This document shows, piece after piece, positions 1 through 6,119 of a DNA stretch of 8,320 bases (its first letter is position 1; the number at the start of each line of letters is the position of its first letter). Source of the DNA: JBHENC01 sp051000345 (GTDB taxonomy: Bacteria; Acidobacteriota; Blastocatellia; Pyrinomonadales; Pyrinomonadaceae); the NCBI GenBank assembly GCA_051000345.1, contig JBPCOJ010000114.1, positions 1-8,320 on the forward strand, in the 5' to 3' direction. The translations under genes were made by a program, and so were the position numbers. The notes below the pieces were generated by a model. The model did not search any database, was not told the origin of the DNA, and worked only from the letters and a program-made list of their open reading frames with translations.

Positions 1-2
1 TC

Positions 3-116
3 AAAGAACTGGCGTATGAGACTAAACGCACGGTCTATCAAATCAAGTATGGGCAGTTGTCCGAGTATCTGATTCAGCAACTGAAATCCCCTTCGGTTAA
101 GATGACTATTGCGTAA
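3..116 (+). CDS. C-terminal fragment of an unrecognised protein, possibly a transposase tail
   Basis: An open frame enters from the left edge and gives 37 residues before TAA at 114-116. The fragment is basic and polar (starts KELAYETKRT, ends SVKMTIA) and shows no domain I can name. The stop codon lies inside TTGCGTAAGTCCTA (109-122), which resembles the terminal inverted repeat of some insertion sequences in which the transposase stop overlaps the element end. That recollection is the only reason for suggesting a transposase. The start and most of the gene are outside the window, so the partner repeat cannot be checked. The frame itself is fairly safe; the function is a guess. Confidence 0.4.
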   Translation, partial: KELAYETKRTVYQIKYGQLSEYLIQQLKSPSVKMTIA

Positions 117-122
117 GTCCTA
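109..122. mobile_element. Candidate right end of an insertion sequence
   Basis: TTGCGTAAGTCCTA overlaps the stop codon of the left-edge frame and is followed at once by more AT-rich non-coding DNA with the short palindrome CTATATAG (124-131). Similar sequences occur at the ends of some insertion sequences, from memory only. No matching inverted copy or target duplication is present inside the window, as expected if the element extends to the left. Confidence 0.25.
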
Positions 123-546
123 AACTATATAGATTTTGGTAAGACAGATGGACTACCCGATTTTTACCGGGCAGCCTTTCATTCGCATGAGTACGTTCGT
201 TCCCGATGGTCGGATTACTTCGACATTCTCGACATTCAAAAAGTTGCGATAAGCAATTGGCAGGACGCCGTGCTTTGCCAAAAGCGATGAGCGTTCTACT
301 ACGTCTCATAAGTTCAGAATAATGAAGCGCCCAATGAGACAAGGTTTTGAAGAAGCCAAGAACACGCTTCGGCTACCGAAATCACATCCCTGTTGGACGC
401 TCCACTCTATCGAACTGCTGCATTTTGAATTAAAAGTTACGTCAGTACTTATTAGATTTACAGCATAACCATCCTACTGACTTCCTAGTAGAGAGTACAC
501 CGGCAACTGCTTGGATCCCATGATGAAAGGACGGCCTTTTGTGTTT

Positions 547-577
547 TCGGAGAGCGATTTTCCGATAGAATTTTTTT
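547..577 (+). terminator. Weak hairpin followed by a T-run
   Basis: TCGGA (547-551) pairs with TCCGA (561-565) around a 9-base loop. Five bases later comes a run of seven T (571-577). The stem is short and the T-run is set off from it, so it is at best a weak intrinsic terminator. It could end transcription from the left before the epimerase promoter. Confidence 0.25.
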
Positions 578-582
578 ATAAT
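577..582 (+). promoter_or_regulatory. Candidate -10 box of the epimerase gene
   Basis: A perfect TATAAT lies 14 bases before the TTG start of the epimerase. No good TTGACA-like -35 box is seen at 16-18 bases upstream. If used, transcription would start near 589-590 and leave a leader of only about 7 bases, so translation would be nearly leaderless. This would fit the absence of a clear GGAG-type ribosome binding site before position 597. Confidence 0.35.
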
Positions 583-596
583 AGAGAGACATACCA

Positions 597-1565
597 TTGG
601 CTTCGGCACGCAACATACTCGTCACGGGCGGCGCGGGCTTCATCGGCTCTCACGTAGTTGATCGGCTGCTCGCCGAAGGCATTTGGCGCGTCACGGTCAT
701 CGACGATTTCAACGACTTTTATAATCCCGCGATTAAGCGCGAAAACGTCCGCACGCATTTGCTCCATCCCGCTTACAGATTAATCGAAGCAGACATTCGC
801 AATTATTCTGCGCTCGCCGCCGCGTTCGATGAAACGAAGTTCGAGGCGATTGTGCATCTGGCGGCGCGCGCCGGTGTGCGCCCGTCGCTCATAGACCCCG
901 TGCTTTACGCGGAAACGAACATCACAGGCACACTCAATTTACTGGAACTCGCGCGCGCGCGCTCTGTCGGGCAATTCGTCTTCGGCTCGTCTTCGTCTGT
1001 ATACGGCATCAATGCGAAGGCTCCGTTCAGTGAAGACGATCCCGTGCGGCAGCCGATCTCGCCGTATGCCGCGACGAAGGCGGCGGGCGAATTGCTTTGC
1101 CACACATACGCGCATTTGTACGAAGTGCGTTGCGTGTGCTTGCGTTTCTTCACGGTTTACGGAGCGCGGCAGCGGCCTGATCTGGCAATCCACAAATTCG
1201 CGCGCTTGATAAGCGAAGGCAAAGCCATTCCCGTCTTCGGCGACGGCACGACGCGGCGCGATTACACTTTCATCGACGACATCGTGCAGGGCGTGAGCGC
1301 GGCAATCGATTACCGCGCAAGCATGTACGAAGCGATCAACTTGGGCGAATCGCAGACTGTCGAATTAAGAGAGTTGGTTTGGTTATTAGAAAAGGAATTA
1401 AGCTTGCCCGCTATCATTGACAGACAGCCGCAGCAGGCCGGAGATGTGCCGCAAACATTTGCCGACATCACAAAGGCGCGCCGTCTGCTCGATTATAATC
1501 CGCAGACGAAAATAGAAGACGGCATACATCGCTTCATCGAATGGTTTCGCCGCGCAGATGAATAG
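597..1565 (+). CDS. NAD-dependent nucleotide-sugar epimerase, UDP-glucuronate 4-epimerase-like
   Basis: A 322-residue extended short-chain dehydrogenase/reductase. The Rossmann NAD-binding motif TGGAGFIG is at residues 10-17. The acidic turn after beta-2 (DDFNDFYNP, 36-44) resembles that of UDP-glucuronate epimerases. HLAARAGVRPSL is at 87-98, the catalytic serines SSSS at 131-134, and the YxxxK pair is Tyr157/Lys161. The block RFFTVYGARQRPD (183-195) and RRDYTFIDDIV (220-230) match the sugar-nucleotide-binding half, and AGDVPQTFAD (281-290) matches the family C-terminus. Such cytoplasmic enzymes invert C4 of a UDP-sugar and feed capsule, O-antigen or exopolysaccharide synthesis. The start is TTG at 597, placed a few residues before the Rossmann strand as usual; no strong ribosome binding site is seen. 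The exact substrate cannot be fixed from sequence; a UDP-glucose 4-epimerase or a dehydratase of the same fold is possible. No glycosyltransferase gene lies beside it in the window. Confidence 0.88.
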   Translation: MASARNILVTGGAGFIGSHVVDRLLAEGIWRVTVIDDFNDFYNPAIKRENVRTHLLHPAYRLIEADIRNYSALAAAFDETKFEAIVHLAARAGVRPSLIDPVLYAETNITGTLNLLELARARSVGQFVFGSSSSVYGINAKAPFSEDDPVRQPISPYAATKAAGELLCHTYAHLYEVRCVCLRFFTVYGARQRPDLAIHKFARLISEGKAIPVFGDGTTRRDYTFIDDIVQGVSAAIDYRASMYEAINLGESQTVELRELVWLLEKELSLPAIIDRQPQQAGDVPQTFADITKARRLLDYNPQTKIEDGIHRFIEWFRRADE

Positions 1566-1606
1566 TCTGCTTCTTCCCTGATAATTCTTGTGTGCTTTTA
1601 GCCTGC

Positions 1607-1633
1607 AACAGCTCGTTTTAATTTTTCGCTGTT
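1607..1633. repeat. Inverted repeat between epimerase and hydrolase genes
   Basis: AACAGC (1607-1612) and GCTGTT (1628-1633) form a perfect 6-bp dyad around a T-rich 15-base spacer in the 80-base gap. There is no T-run after the right arm, so it is a poor intrinsic terminator. It might instead be an operator for the hydrolase gene that starts 12 bases later. It may also be chance. Confidence 0.2.
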
Positions 1634-1645
1634 ATTAACCACTCT

Positions 1646-2512
1646 ATGAAACGCAAATTAATTATCACCGGCGGTTTAGCGTTGATATTGATTGCGTTCG
1701 CGGCGGCGGTGTGGCTGGCGGGAAGTGCTTTGAGCGCGCCGGTCAATCAGAGTGTCGGGAATTTATCGCCGGATTTGAACGGACACAACGTAGAGTTTTC
1801 GAGCGCTTCGGGAGCGACGATACGCGGCTGGCTGATCGACGGCAGAAAAGGCGCAGGAGCGATTGTGTTGCTGCACGGGCTGCGCGCGAATCGCTTGAGC
1901 ATGTTAGAGCGAGCGCGCTTTCTTTCTCGGCAAGGTTATGCCGTATTGCTGTTCGACTTTCAAGCTCACGGCGAAAGCACAGGCCAGCACCTCACTATCG
2001 GTTATCTTGAAGGCATGGACGCGCAGGCTGCCGTAAACTTTCTTCAACACACCGTCCCCGATGAAAAAATAGGATTGATCGGCGTCTCGATGGGCGGAGC
2101 CGCCGCCATCCTCGCCTCGCCGAAATTGGATGTTCAGGCGTTCGTCTTGGAAATGGTTTACCCGACAATCAGTGAAGCCGTCGCCAATCGCCTGACCATG
2201 CGTTTGGGCAACTGGGCGAGCGTTCTTACGCCTGTGCTGACTTTGCAGTTAAAGCCGCGTCTAGGAGTCGATGCACAAGCTTTGCGCCCTATCGATACAG
2301 TAAACTATATTACGGCTCCGAAGCTTTTTATCGCAGGCGCAAAAGACGAGCACACGCCGCTCAATGAATCCGTCAGACTTTTTGACGCGGCGTGCGAACC
2401 GAAACAAATTTGGATCGTGGGCGGCGCAAAACATCAGGACTTGCACAAGGCGGCACAGGAACAGTACGAAAAGCGCGTGCTGGATTTCTTCGGGCAAACG
2501 CTCCGGCACTAA
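1646..2512 (+). CDS. Membrane-anchored alpha/beta hydrolase (serine hydrolase)
   Basis: A 288-residue alpha/beta-hydrolase-fold protein. Residues 5-30 form one hydrophobic segment after MKRK, a signal anchor or a signal peptide with possible cleavage near SALSA, so the catalytic domain should face the periplasm. The oxyanion-hole strand is IVLLHGLRANR (73-83). FDFQAHGES (103-111) is the usual second strand and loop. The nucleophile elbow is GVSMG with Ser148. Asp234 in GAKDEHTP and His263 in AKHQDL complete the catalytic triad. The layout resembles the YsoM/YqkD and BEM46-like hydrolases (serine aminopeptidase S33-type fold), whose substrates are mostly unknown (esters or peptides). The gene follows the epimerase by 80 bases and precedes moeA by 46, so co-transcription with moeA is possible. 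The ATG at 1646 lacks an evident ribosome binding site, but the signal anchor directly after it supports the start. Confidence 0.85.
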   Translation: MKRKLIITGGLALILIAFAAAVWLAGSALSAPVNQSVGNLSPDLNGHNVEFSSASGATIRGWLIDGRKGAGAIVLLHGLRANRLSMLERARFLSRQGYAVLLFDFQAHGESTGQHLTIGYLEGMDAQAAVNFLQHTVPDEKIGLIGVSMGGAAAILASPKLDVQAFVLEMVYPTISEAVANRLTMRLGNWASVLTPVLTLQLKPRLGVDAQALRPIDTVNYITAPKLFIAGAKDEHTPLNESVRLFDAACEPKQIWIVGGAKHQDLHKAAQEQYEKRVLDFFGQTLRH

Positions 2513-2558
2513 TTTAATTGTCGAAGCCATATTCCTGCTCTCGCAAACACAACTACCT

Positions 2559-3779
2559 ATGATCTCCGTCGCAGAAGCCATCGACATTATCTTGAGGGAA
2601 ACAAAAAAGCTTCCGGCAGAAAGCATCCGGCTGGAGAAGGCGCGCGCGCGCGTGCTGGCGGAAGACGTCGTAGCGGATACGGATTTGCCGCCGTTTGACC
2701 GTGCGCGAATGGACGGCTATGCGGTGCGCGCGAGGGATACGGCGGACGCGCCAACCGAGTTGCGAGTAGTAGGCGAAGCGGCGGCGGGCGCGGGCTGGTA
2801 TGAGCGCGAAATGCAAGCGGGCGAAGCGGTGCGGATTATGACGGGCGCGCCCATACCATCGGGCGCAGACGCAGTGCAGCAAGTTGAAGTGACAAGCGAA
2901 ACGACGGACGGCAGCACAGTAAAAATTAAAAGAGCGGCGACAGTCAAACAATTCATCAGCGAACGCGGCACGGAGATTCGCAAGGGCGAAACAGTGCTGC
3001 GCGCAGGCATGGAAATCAACGCGGCGATGCTGGCGGCGCTCGCGTCCTTCGGTTACGCAAAAGTGCAGGTGGCGAAGCGCCCGCGCGTGGCGGTGCTGGC
3101 GACGGGAACGGAACTCGTCGCGGTTGGTGAAACGCCCGGCGCGGATCAGATACGCGACTCGAATAGTTATTCGCTCGCCGCCTACGCGGAACTCGCGGGC
3201 GCAATCGTCGAGCGCTTGCCGCTCGCGGGCGACGACACAAAAACACTCCAACTCGCCATCGAAGATGCGGCAACGCGTTGCGATACGCTGGTTTTGTCGG
3301 GCGGCGTGTCGATGGGCGTTTACGATTTCACGAAAACGGCTTTGCGCGCCGCCGGTGCCGAAGTTTTTTTCGAGCGCGTTCGCTTGCGTCCCGGCAAGCC
3401 GACGGTCTTTGCGCGCCTCAACAACACACTCATCTTCGGGCTGCCCGGCAATCCCGTTTCCGTTTCCGTAACATTCAATCTCTTCGCCAGAACCGCCTTG
3501 CGTCGCTTGCAGGGCATACATGAAGACGCCGCGCTAAAGGAAGACCACGCCGTGCTTGCGCGCGAAGTAAAAGGCTCCTCTGAACGCGCGAGCTATCTTC
3601 CGGCAACGCTTCGCACAAACGCGCAGGGTCATTCGATTGCAGAGCCTTTGCGCTGGAGCGGTTCTTCGGATTTCGTCGCCTTCACACAGGCCACAGCGCT
3701 TATCATCGTGCCTGAAGGAGTACCGAAGATTGAAATTGGCGCAATTGTTTCAGTGGTTCGCCTACCGGACAACAATTAA
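2559..3779 (+). CDS. moeA: Molybdopterin molybdenumtransferase MoeA
   Basis: A 406-residue cytoplasmic enzyme that inserts molybdate into adenylylated molybdopterin, the last step of molybdenum cofactor synthesis. Residues 1-50 match the N-terminal part (MISVAEAIDIIL, then DTDLPPFDRAR). MDGYA (51-55, with Asp52) and MTGAPIPSGADAV (94-106, with Thr95) are active-site motifs. The MoCF-binding domain follows: VAVLATGTEL (177-186, with Glu185), DQIRDSNSYSL (197-207), LSGGVSMGVYDF (246-257, with Asp256), RLRPGKP (275-281) and FGLPGNPVS (293-301). The C-terminal beta-barrel domain ends near 400. Length matches the usual 400-410. The frame is open for 65 further codons upstream (from 2364), but those lie over the hydrolase in another frame and lack MoeA similarity, so the ATG at 2559 was chosen. 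Its pathway partner moaC lies 0.5 kb downstream, separated by two small genes. All active-site residues I can recognise are present. Confidence 0.96.
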   Translation: MISVAEAIDIILRETKKLPAESIRLEKARARVLAEDVVADTDLPPFDRARMDGYAVRARDTADAPTELRVVGEAAAGAGWYEREMQAGEAVRIMTGAPIPSGADAVQQVEVTSETTDGSTVKIKRAATVKQFISERGTEIRKGETVLRAGMEINAAMLAALASFGYAKVQVAKRPRVAVLATGTELVAVGETPGADQIRDSNSYSLAAYAELAGAIVERLPLAGDDTKTLQLAIEDAATRCDTLVLSGGVSMGVYDFTKTALRAAGAEVFFERVRLRPGKPTVFARLNNTLIFGLPGNPVSVSVTFNLFARTALRRLQGIHEDAALKEDHAVLAREVKGSSERASYLPATLRTNAQGHSIAEPLRWSGSSDFVAFTQATALIIVPEGVPKIEIGAIVSVVRLPDNN

Positions 3780-3794
3780 AGACATCAACTTTAT

Positions 3795-4031
3795 ATGGAG
3801 AGATTCTCTCAAATCTACGTTTACCTGCTTGAAGAAGGAACTGATGTCTGGCGTCCGGTACAAGCTGTTCATGTGCGCGGCGATGTGTATCGCATCATCA
3901 GCCCGAATCTTGACCATGAGGATGAAAAGTGGCAATTTGCGTCTGGCGAATTGGTGCGTTGCGAAGAGCGAGTGTCCACTAATGGCGGGACGTATCTTGC
4001 AGCGTATGAACGAGTGTTAGAATGTAACTGA
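3795..4031 (+). CDS. Small conserved-looking protein of unknown function (78 residues)
   Basis: A small acidic protein (starts MERFSQIYVYLLEEGTDVWR) with a predicted beta-rich pattern and several aromatic residues (Tyr8, Tyr10, Trp19, Tyr32, Trp46). It has no signal peptide and no membrane segment. The pattern 'VYLLEEGTDVWRPV ... WQF..GELVRC' is one I associate with short hypothetical proteins in diverse bacteria, but I cannot name the family. The gene starts 15 bases after moeA and ends one base before the HicB-like gene, so the three are probably on one transcript. Because it occupies the position usually held by HicA I compared it with that toxin, but it lacks the HicA fold signature (a small basic protein with a conserved histidine after a glycine). 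A role as partner of the HicB-like protein is only inference. Confidence 0.7.
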   Translation: MERFSQIYVYLLEEGTDVWRPVQAVHVRGDVYRIISPNLDHEDEKWQFASGELVRCEERVSTNGGTYLAAYERVLECN

Positions 4032-4032
4032 C

Positions 4033-4254
4033 ATGCAGGACTACCATATTAACGTTTTTTACAGCGATGCGGATGAAGGTTACATTGCCGACATCCCTGA
4101 CCTACAATTTTGTTCAGCCTTCGGTGCGACGCCCGAACAAGCAGTTCGTGAAGTTGCACAGGCGAAAGTGGCATGGCTGGAGGCCGCACGCGCTGCTGGC
4201 AAATCTATTCCAGAACCACGCTGCCGCCCGGCTATTTATCAGATCGCGTCTTGA
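4033..4254 (+). CDS. HicB-like (type II antitoxin family) protein, single domain
   Basis: A 73-residue protein that fits the partial RNase H fold of HicB. The strand-turn-strand block YHINVFYSDADEGYIADIP (4-22) is followed by DLQFCSAFGATPEQAVREV (23-41), the helix QAKVAWLEAARAAGK (43-57) and the proline-rich end IPEPRCRP (59-66). In HicAB systems HicB binds and blocks the mRNA-cleaving toxin HicA and often carries an extra HTH or ribbon-helix-helix domain for autoregulation. Here no DNA-binding domain follows the fold, and I see no hicA gene on either side, so this is an orphan or has an unusual partner. The upstream 78-residue gene ends one base before this ATG, which suggests translational coupling. 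The next gene, moaC, begins 27 bases later. Confidence 0.8.
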   Translation: MQDYHINVFYSDADEGYIADIPDLQFCSAFGATPEQAVREVAQAKVAWLEAARAAGKSIPEPRCRPAIYQIAS

Positions 4255-4281
4255 TTAATCCGGTAACGACGAATCTTTTGT

Positions 4282-4761
4282 ATGAGCAAGCTTTCCCACA
4301 TTGACGAGCAAGGCCGCGTTGCAATGGTGGACACGAGCGCGAAGTCTGTCACGGCGCGGCGCGCGGTGGCGTCCGCGCGCGTGTCGATGTCGCCGGAAAC
4401 CATTAGCGCCGTCCGCGAACATCGAACGCCGAAGGGTGATCCACTGGAGACCGCGCGGCTTGCAGGCATCATGGCCGCTAAACGCACGGGCGAATTGATT
4501 CCGCTGTGTCATCCGCTGCCGCTCACACACATTGACGTGCGCGCTACCGTGACAAACGAAGGCGTTTACATCGAAGCCGAAGCCGCGACGCAGGCGCAAA
4601 CAGGCGTCGAGATGGAAGCCTTGACCGCCGCGAGCGTCGCCGCCTTGACCGTTTACGATATGTGCAAGGCGCTGGACAAAGCGATGACGATTACGGATGT
4701 TCGGCTTGAGAAAAAAACAGGCGGCAAGTCCGGCGATTACGTGCGTGCTCGATCCGATTGA
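4282..4761 (+). CDS. moaC: Cyclic pyranopterin monophosphate synthase MoaC
   Basis: A 159-residue cytoplasmic protein of typical MoaC length. With MoaA it converts GTP to cyclic pyranopterin monophosphate, the first step of molybdenum cofactor synthesis; MoaC rearranges the 3',8-cyclo-GTP intermediate. Motifs in order: MVDTSAKSVTARRAVA (15-30), Lys51 in RTPKGDP, AGIMAAKRT (61-69), LIPLCHPLPLTHID (72-85, with Cys76-His77), GVEMEALTAASVAALTVYDM (108-127, with Glu110, Glu112 and Asp126), CKALDK (128-133, with Lys129) and the glycine-rich GGKSG (147-151). All catalytic residues known from the E. coli enzyme appear present. ATG at 4282 gives the normal N-terminus SKLSHIDEQG; no strong ribosome binding site is visible. 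Its last codons overlap the first unit of a short direct repeat. moaA and the other mo genes are not in the window. Confidence 0.96.
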   Translation: MSKLSHIDEQGRVAMVDTSAKSVTARRAVASARVSMSPETISAVREHRTPKGDPLETARLAGIMAAKRTGELIPLCHPLPLTHIDVRATVTNEGVYIEAEAATQAQTGVEMEALTAASVAALTVYDMCKALDKAMTITDVRLEKKTGGKSGDYVRARSD

Positions 4762-4798
4762 GTTTCGCGGTGAAATGGATTGGGTTTTGCGGTGAAAT
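4756..4798. repeat. 21-bp tandem duplication at the moaC stop codon
   Basis: GATTGAGTTTCGCGGTGAAAT (4756-4776, written here for its 21 bases as GATTGAGTTT then CGCGGTGAAAT) recurs at 4778-4798 as GATTGGGTTT then TGCGGTGAAAT. The two copies differ at 2 of 21 positions and have a 22-base period. The first copy includes the last moaC codon and its TGA; in the second copy the stop is changed to TGG. This looks like a local duplication that left the original stop in use. Confidence 0.75.
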
Positions 4799-4861
4799 AA
4801 TCCGCGATGCTTAACGCTTAAAGGACTAAGCGGCCAGACTGAAAGCGTTTGGAACAAACGC
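4789..4861 (+). other. Cluster of small stem-loops downstream of moaC
   Basis: Three potential hairpins follow moaC. GCGG (4789-4792) pairs with CCGC (4802-4805). CGCTTA (4815-4820) pairs with TAAGCG (4827-4832) around AAGGAC. GCGTTT (4845-4850) pairs with AAACGC (4856-4861) around GGAAC. None is followed by a T-run, so intrinsic termination is not indicated. They may form a structured RNA 3' end of the Moco transcript, or be chance pairings of a GC-rich gap. Confidence 0.3.
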
Positions 4862-4923
4862 GGCACAGGATACGTTAAAGTGAATGCCGAGCGCGTTGCT
4901 TTCTTTCGCCCGCGCGATTGGCG

Positions 4924-4929
4924 TACAAT
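4924..4929 (+). promoter_or_regulatory. Candidate -10 box before the membrane protease gene
   Basis: TACAAT lies 50 bases before the ATG at 4980 in the 218-base gap after moaC. No convincing -35 box is found at standard spacing; TTGCTT (4896-4901) is too far away at 22 bases. A ribosome binding site, AAGTGGAG, ends about 11 bases before the ATG. Confidence 0.25.
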
Positions 4930-4979
4930 GATTCGATTGTTCGGATTTGCTCGTTGATTGAAGTGGAGTTTTCAAGAAA

Positions 4980-5762
4980 ATGAAAATAAATATTTCCAGA
5001 GATGCCCGCCCGCAAGTGCGCACGCTGCTGTTTGCCGCGCTGCTGACCATCGTATTGTGGTTCATTCCCTTCGCGGAATTTCTGACCTATCCGTTTCGCA
5101 TCTTCGTCACCTTCATACACGAAGGCGGACACGCCCTCGCCGCTTTGCTGACAGGCAACTCTGTGGCGAGTTTGTCGGTGGCGATGAATACGAGCGGCGA
5201 AACTTATACGACCAACGGCGGGCTGCTTTCGCAAGTCATTGTTTCCAGCGCGGGCTATGTCGGCGCAACCGCTTACGGTGCGCTGCTACTGCTCTTGATT
5301 CGCCGCTCGGTTCAAGCGCGCATCGTGCTCGCGGGAACGGCTGTTTTCATTTTTGCGATGACAGCCATTTACGGTTTCCTCGTGCCGCTCGCGCACGGCA
5401 TGATGAGTCCGTTCACGATTCTCGCGGGCGTGCTGATTCCCGTCGGGCTGCTCGCTGTCAGCCGCTATGCGAGTCCGCGCGTGGCTTCATTCTTCGTCAG
5501 CTTTCTCGCCGTGCAGTGCATTTTGAATGCGCTCTTTGATTTGAAGACAGTGTTTTTTCTATCTTCGCCGCTTGGAGTAAACGCGCAAACCGACGCCGCA
5601 AACATGGCGAACGCGACGGGCATTCCGGCTATCGTCTGGGCGGTGATGTGGATCGCCGTTTCATTCGTGATTCTGTCGGCGGCGATGCGGCTTTACAGCG
5701 TGAATCGTTCGCACGCGTCTGTGCAGGAAGACTTGCCGTTTGAAGACGCGCCGGGAATTTAA
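4980..5762 (+). CDS. M50B-like integral membrane metalloprotease homologue
   Basis: A 260-residue multi-pass membrane protein resembling the peptidase M50B-like family (PF13398-type). Hydrophobic segments lie at about 15-30, 38-57, 84-106, 115-137, 143-162, 168-184 and 215-236. The zinc motif HEGGH (His47-Glu48-His51, HExxH) sits in FVTFIHEGGHALAALLTG, inside or next to the second membrane segment as in site-2 proteases. QCILNALFDLKTVF (179-192) supplies Asp187, a candidate third zinc ligand. The short C-terminal tail (VNRSHASVQEDLPFEDAPGI) is acidic and probably cytoplasmic. Classical M50 proteases cut transmembrane anti-sigma factors or pro-proteins; the M50B-like branch is mostly uncharacterised and no substrate is evident nearby. 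ATG at 4980 has the ribosome binding site GTGGAG upstream and gives a polar basic N-terminus before the first membrane segment. The next gene follows after 12 bases. Confidence 0.85.
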   Translation: MKINISRDARPQVRTLLFAALLTIVLWFIPFAEFLTYPFRIFVTFIHEGGHALAALLTGNSVASLSVAMNTSGETYTTNGGLLSQVIVSSAGYVGATAYGALLLLLIRRSVQARIVLAGTAVFIFAMTAIYGFLVPLAHGMMSPFTILAGVLIPVGLLAVSRYASPRVASFFVSFLAVQCILNALFDLKTVFFLSSPLGVNAQTDAANMANATGIPAIVWAVMWIAVSFVILSAAMRLYSVNRSHASVQEDLPFEDAPGI

Positions 5763-5774
5763 GAGCACAAGAGC

Positions 5775-6119
5775 GTGAGCGCTAATATTCAAGAGCCGCC
5801 GGACAAAAACGCACAGCCGTCTTTGTCCGGCGTTTTCGATTCACCGGTGAGAATTGAAAATGCGTTGACACTCGGCTCGCTTTTCGTCGGCGCGCGGCTT
5901 GTGCTGCGTTGCCGCAAGGATTGGCGCGACGCAACCGTTATCGCCGTTTCAATCGACAAGATAACGCTCGCCGTCGGCTCACCATCCGGCGGCACATACC
6001 GCGTTCGACGCCCGCCCGATTCCCCGCTTTTTCAAGACGGCGCAATTCCCGTGCTGTGTGAAGAAGCCCTCCGCGCAACGTGGCGCGCGGGCTTCGTGCG
6101 CTATGAATCGCGCTGGTAA
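5775..6119 (+). CDS. Unrecognised small protein (up to 114 residues)
   Basis: A 114-codon frame with strong coding-style composition, especially after 5840, but no family I can name. The probable domain spans LGSLFVGARLVLRCRKDW (33-50) to GGTYRVRRPPDSPLFQDGAI (77-96), a beta-strand-rich pattern with many basic residues. It has no signal peptide and no membrane segment. GTG at 5775 lies 12 bases after the protease gene, suggesting co-transcription. The first ~25 residues are low in hydrophobic content and are encoded by a strong stem-loop (5797-5832). The real start may therefore be further down, for example GTG at 5847, although neither site has a clear ribosome binding site. It could also be a small nucleic-acid-binding or regulatory protein, but nothing in the sequence decides this. 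Confidence 0.55.
   Translation: MSANIQEPPDKNAQPSLSGVFDSPVRIENALTLGSLFVGARLVLRCRKDWRDATVIAVSIDKITLAVGSPSGGTYRVRRPPDSPLFQDGAIPVLCEEALRATWRAGFVRYESRW
5797..5836 (+). terminator. Terminator-like stem-loop inside the 5' end of the 5775 gene
   Basis: CGCCGGACAAA (5797-5807) and TTTGTCCGGCG (5822-5832) are perfect 11-bp complements. The loop can close further with ACG (5809-5811) on CGT (5818-5820), leaving the 6-base loop CACAGC. TTTT follows directly (5833-5836). This is the shape of a rho-independent terminator and lies 35 bases after the stop of the membrane protease gene. It is also within the open frame starting at 5775. Confidence 0.6.

Larger units (their letters stand above)
117..596. other. 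Long gap without a convincing gene
   Basis: About 480 bases between the left-edge fragment and the epimerase gene. Minus-strand frames of 78 codons (106-342) and 50 codons (153-305) are open, but neither has a good start with a ribosome binding site or a recognisable motif. The stretch looks more AT-rich than the coding DNA to its right, as expected for the flank of a mobile element or decayed DNA. The only regulatory-looking signals are near its right end, at 547-582. Confidence 0.5.

Noticed and set aside
106..342. Minus-strand frames of 78 codons (106-342) and 50 codons (153-305) in the left gap
   Set aside because: No ATG with ribosome binding site in a convincing place and no known motif; the second frame looks somewhat protein-like but is bounded by stops. 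Could be decayed coding DNA, but this cannot be supported.
949..962. Alternating CG runs (also near 2640-2654) as special DNA structure
   Set aside because: They encode Ala-Arg repeats in well-supported genes and follow from the codon usage; no further signal.
2364..2558. 65-codon upstream extension of the moeA frame
   Set aside because: It lies over the hydrolase coding end in a different frame and has no MoeA similarity; MISVAEAIDII at 2559 is the normal MoeA start.
2553..3521. 322-codon open frame on the minus strand opposite moeA
   Set aside because: Composition is dominated by Arg, Ala and His, typical of an antisense shadow of GC-rich coding DNA; it has no motif and the plus strand is clearly moeA.
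3795..4031. Calling the 78-residue protein HicA because it precedes a HicB-like gene
   Set aside because: It is acidic and lacks the conserved histidine region and basic surface pattern of HicA.
4255..4866. 203-codon minus-strand frame opposite moaC
   Set aside because: Shadow of moaC with no recognisable protein features.
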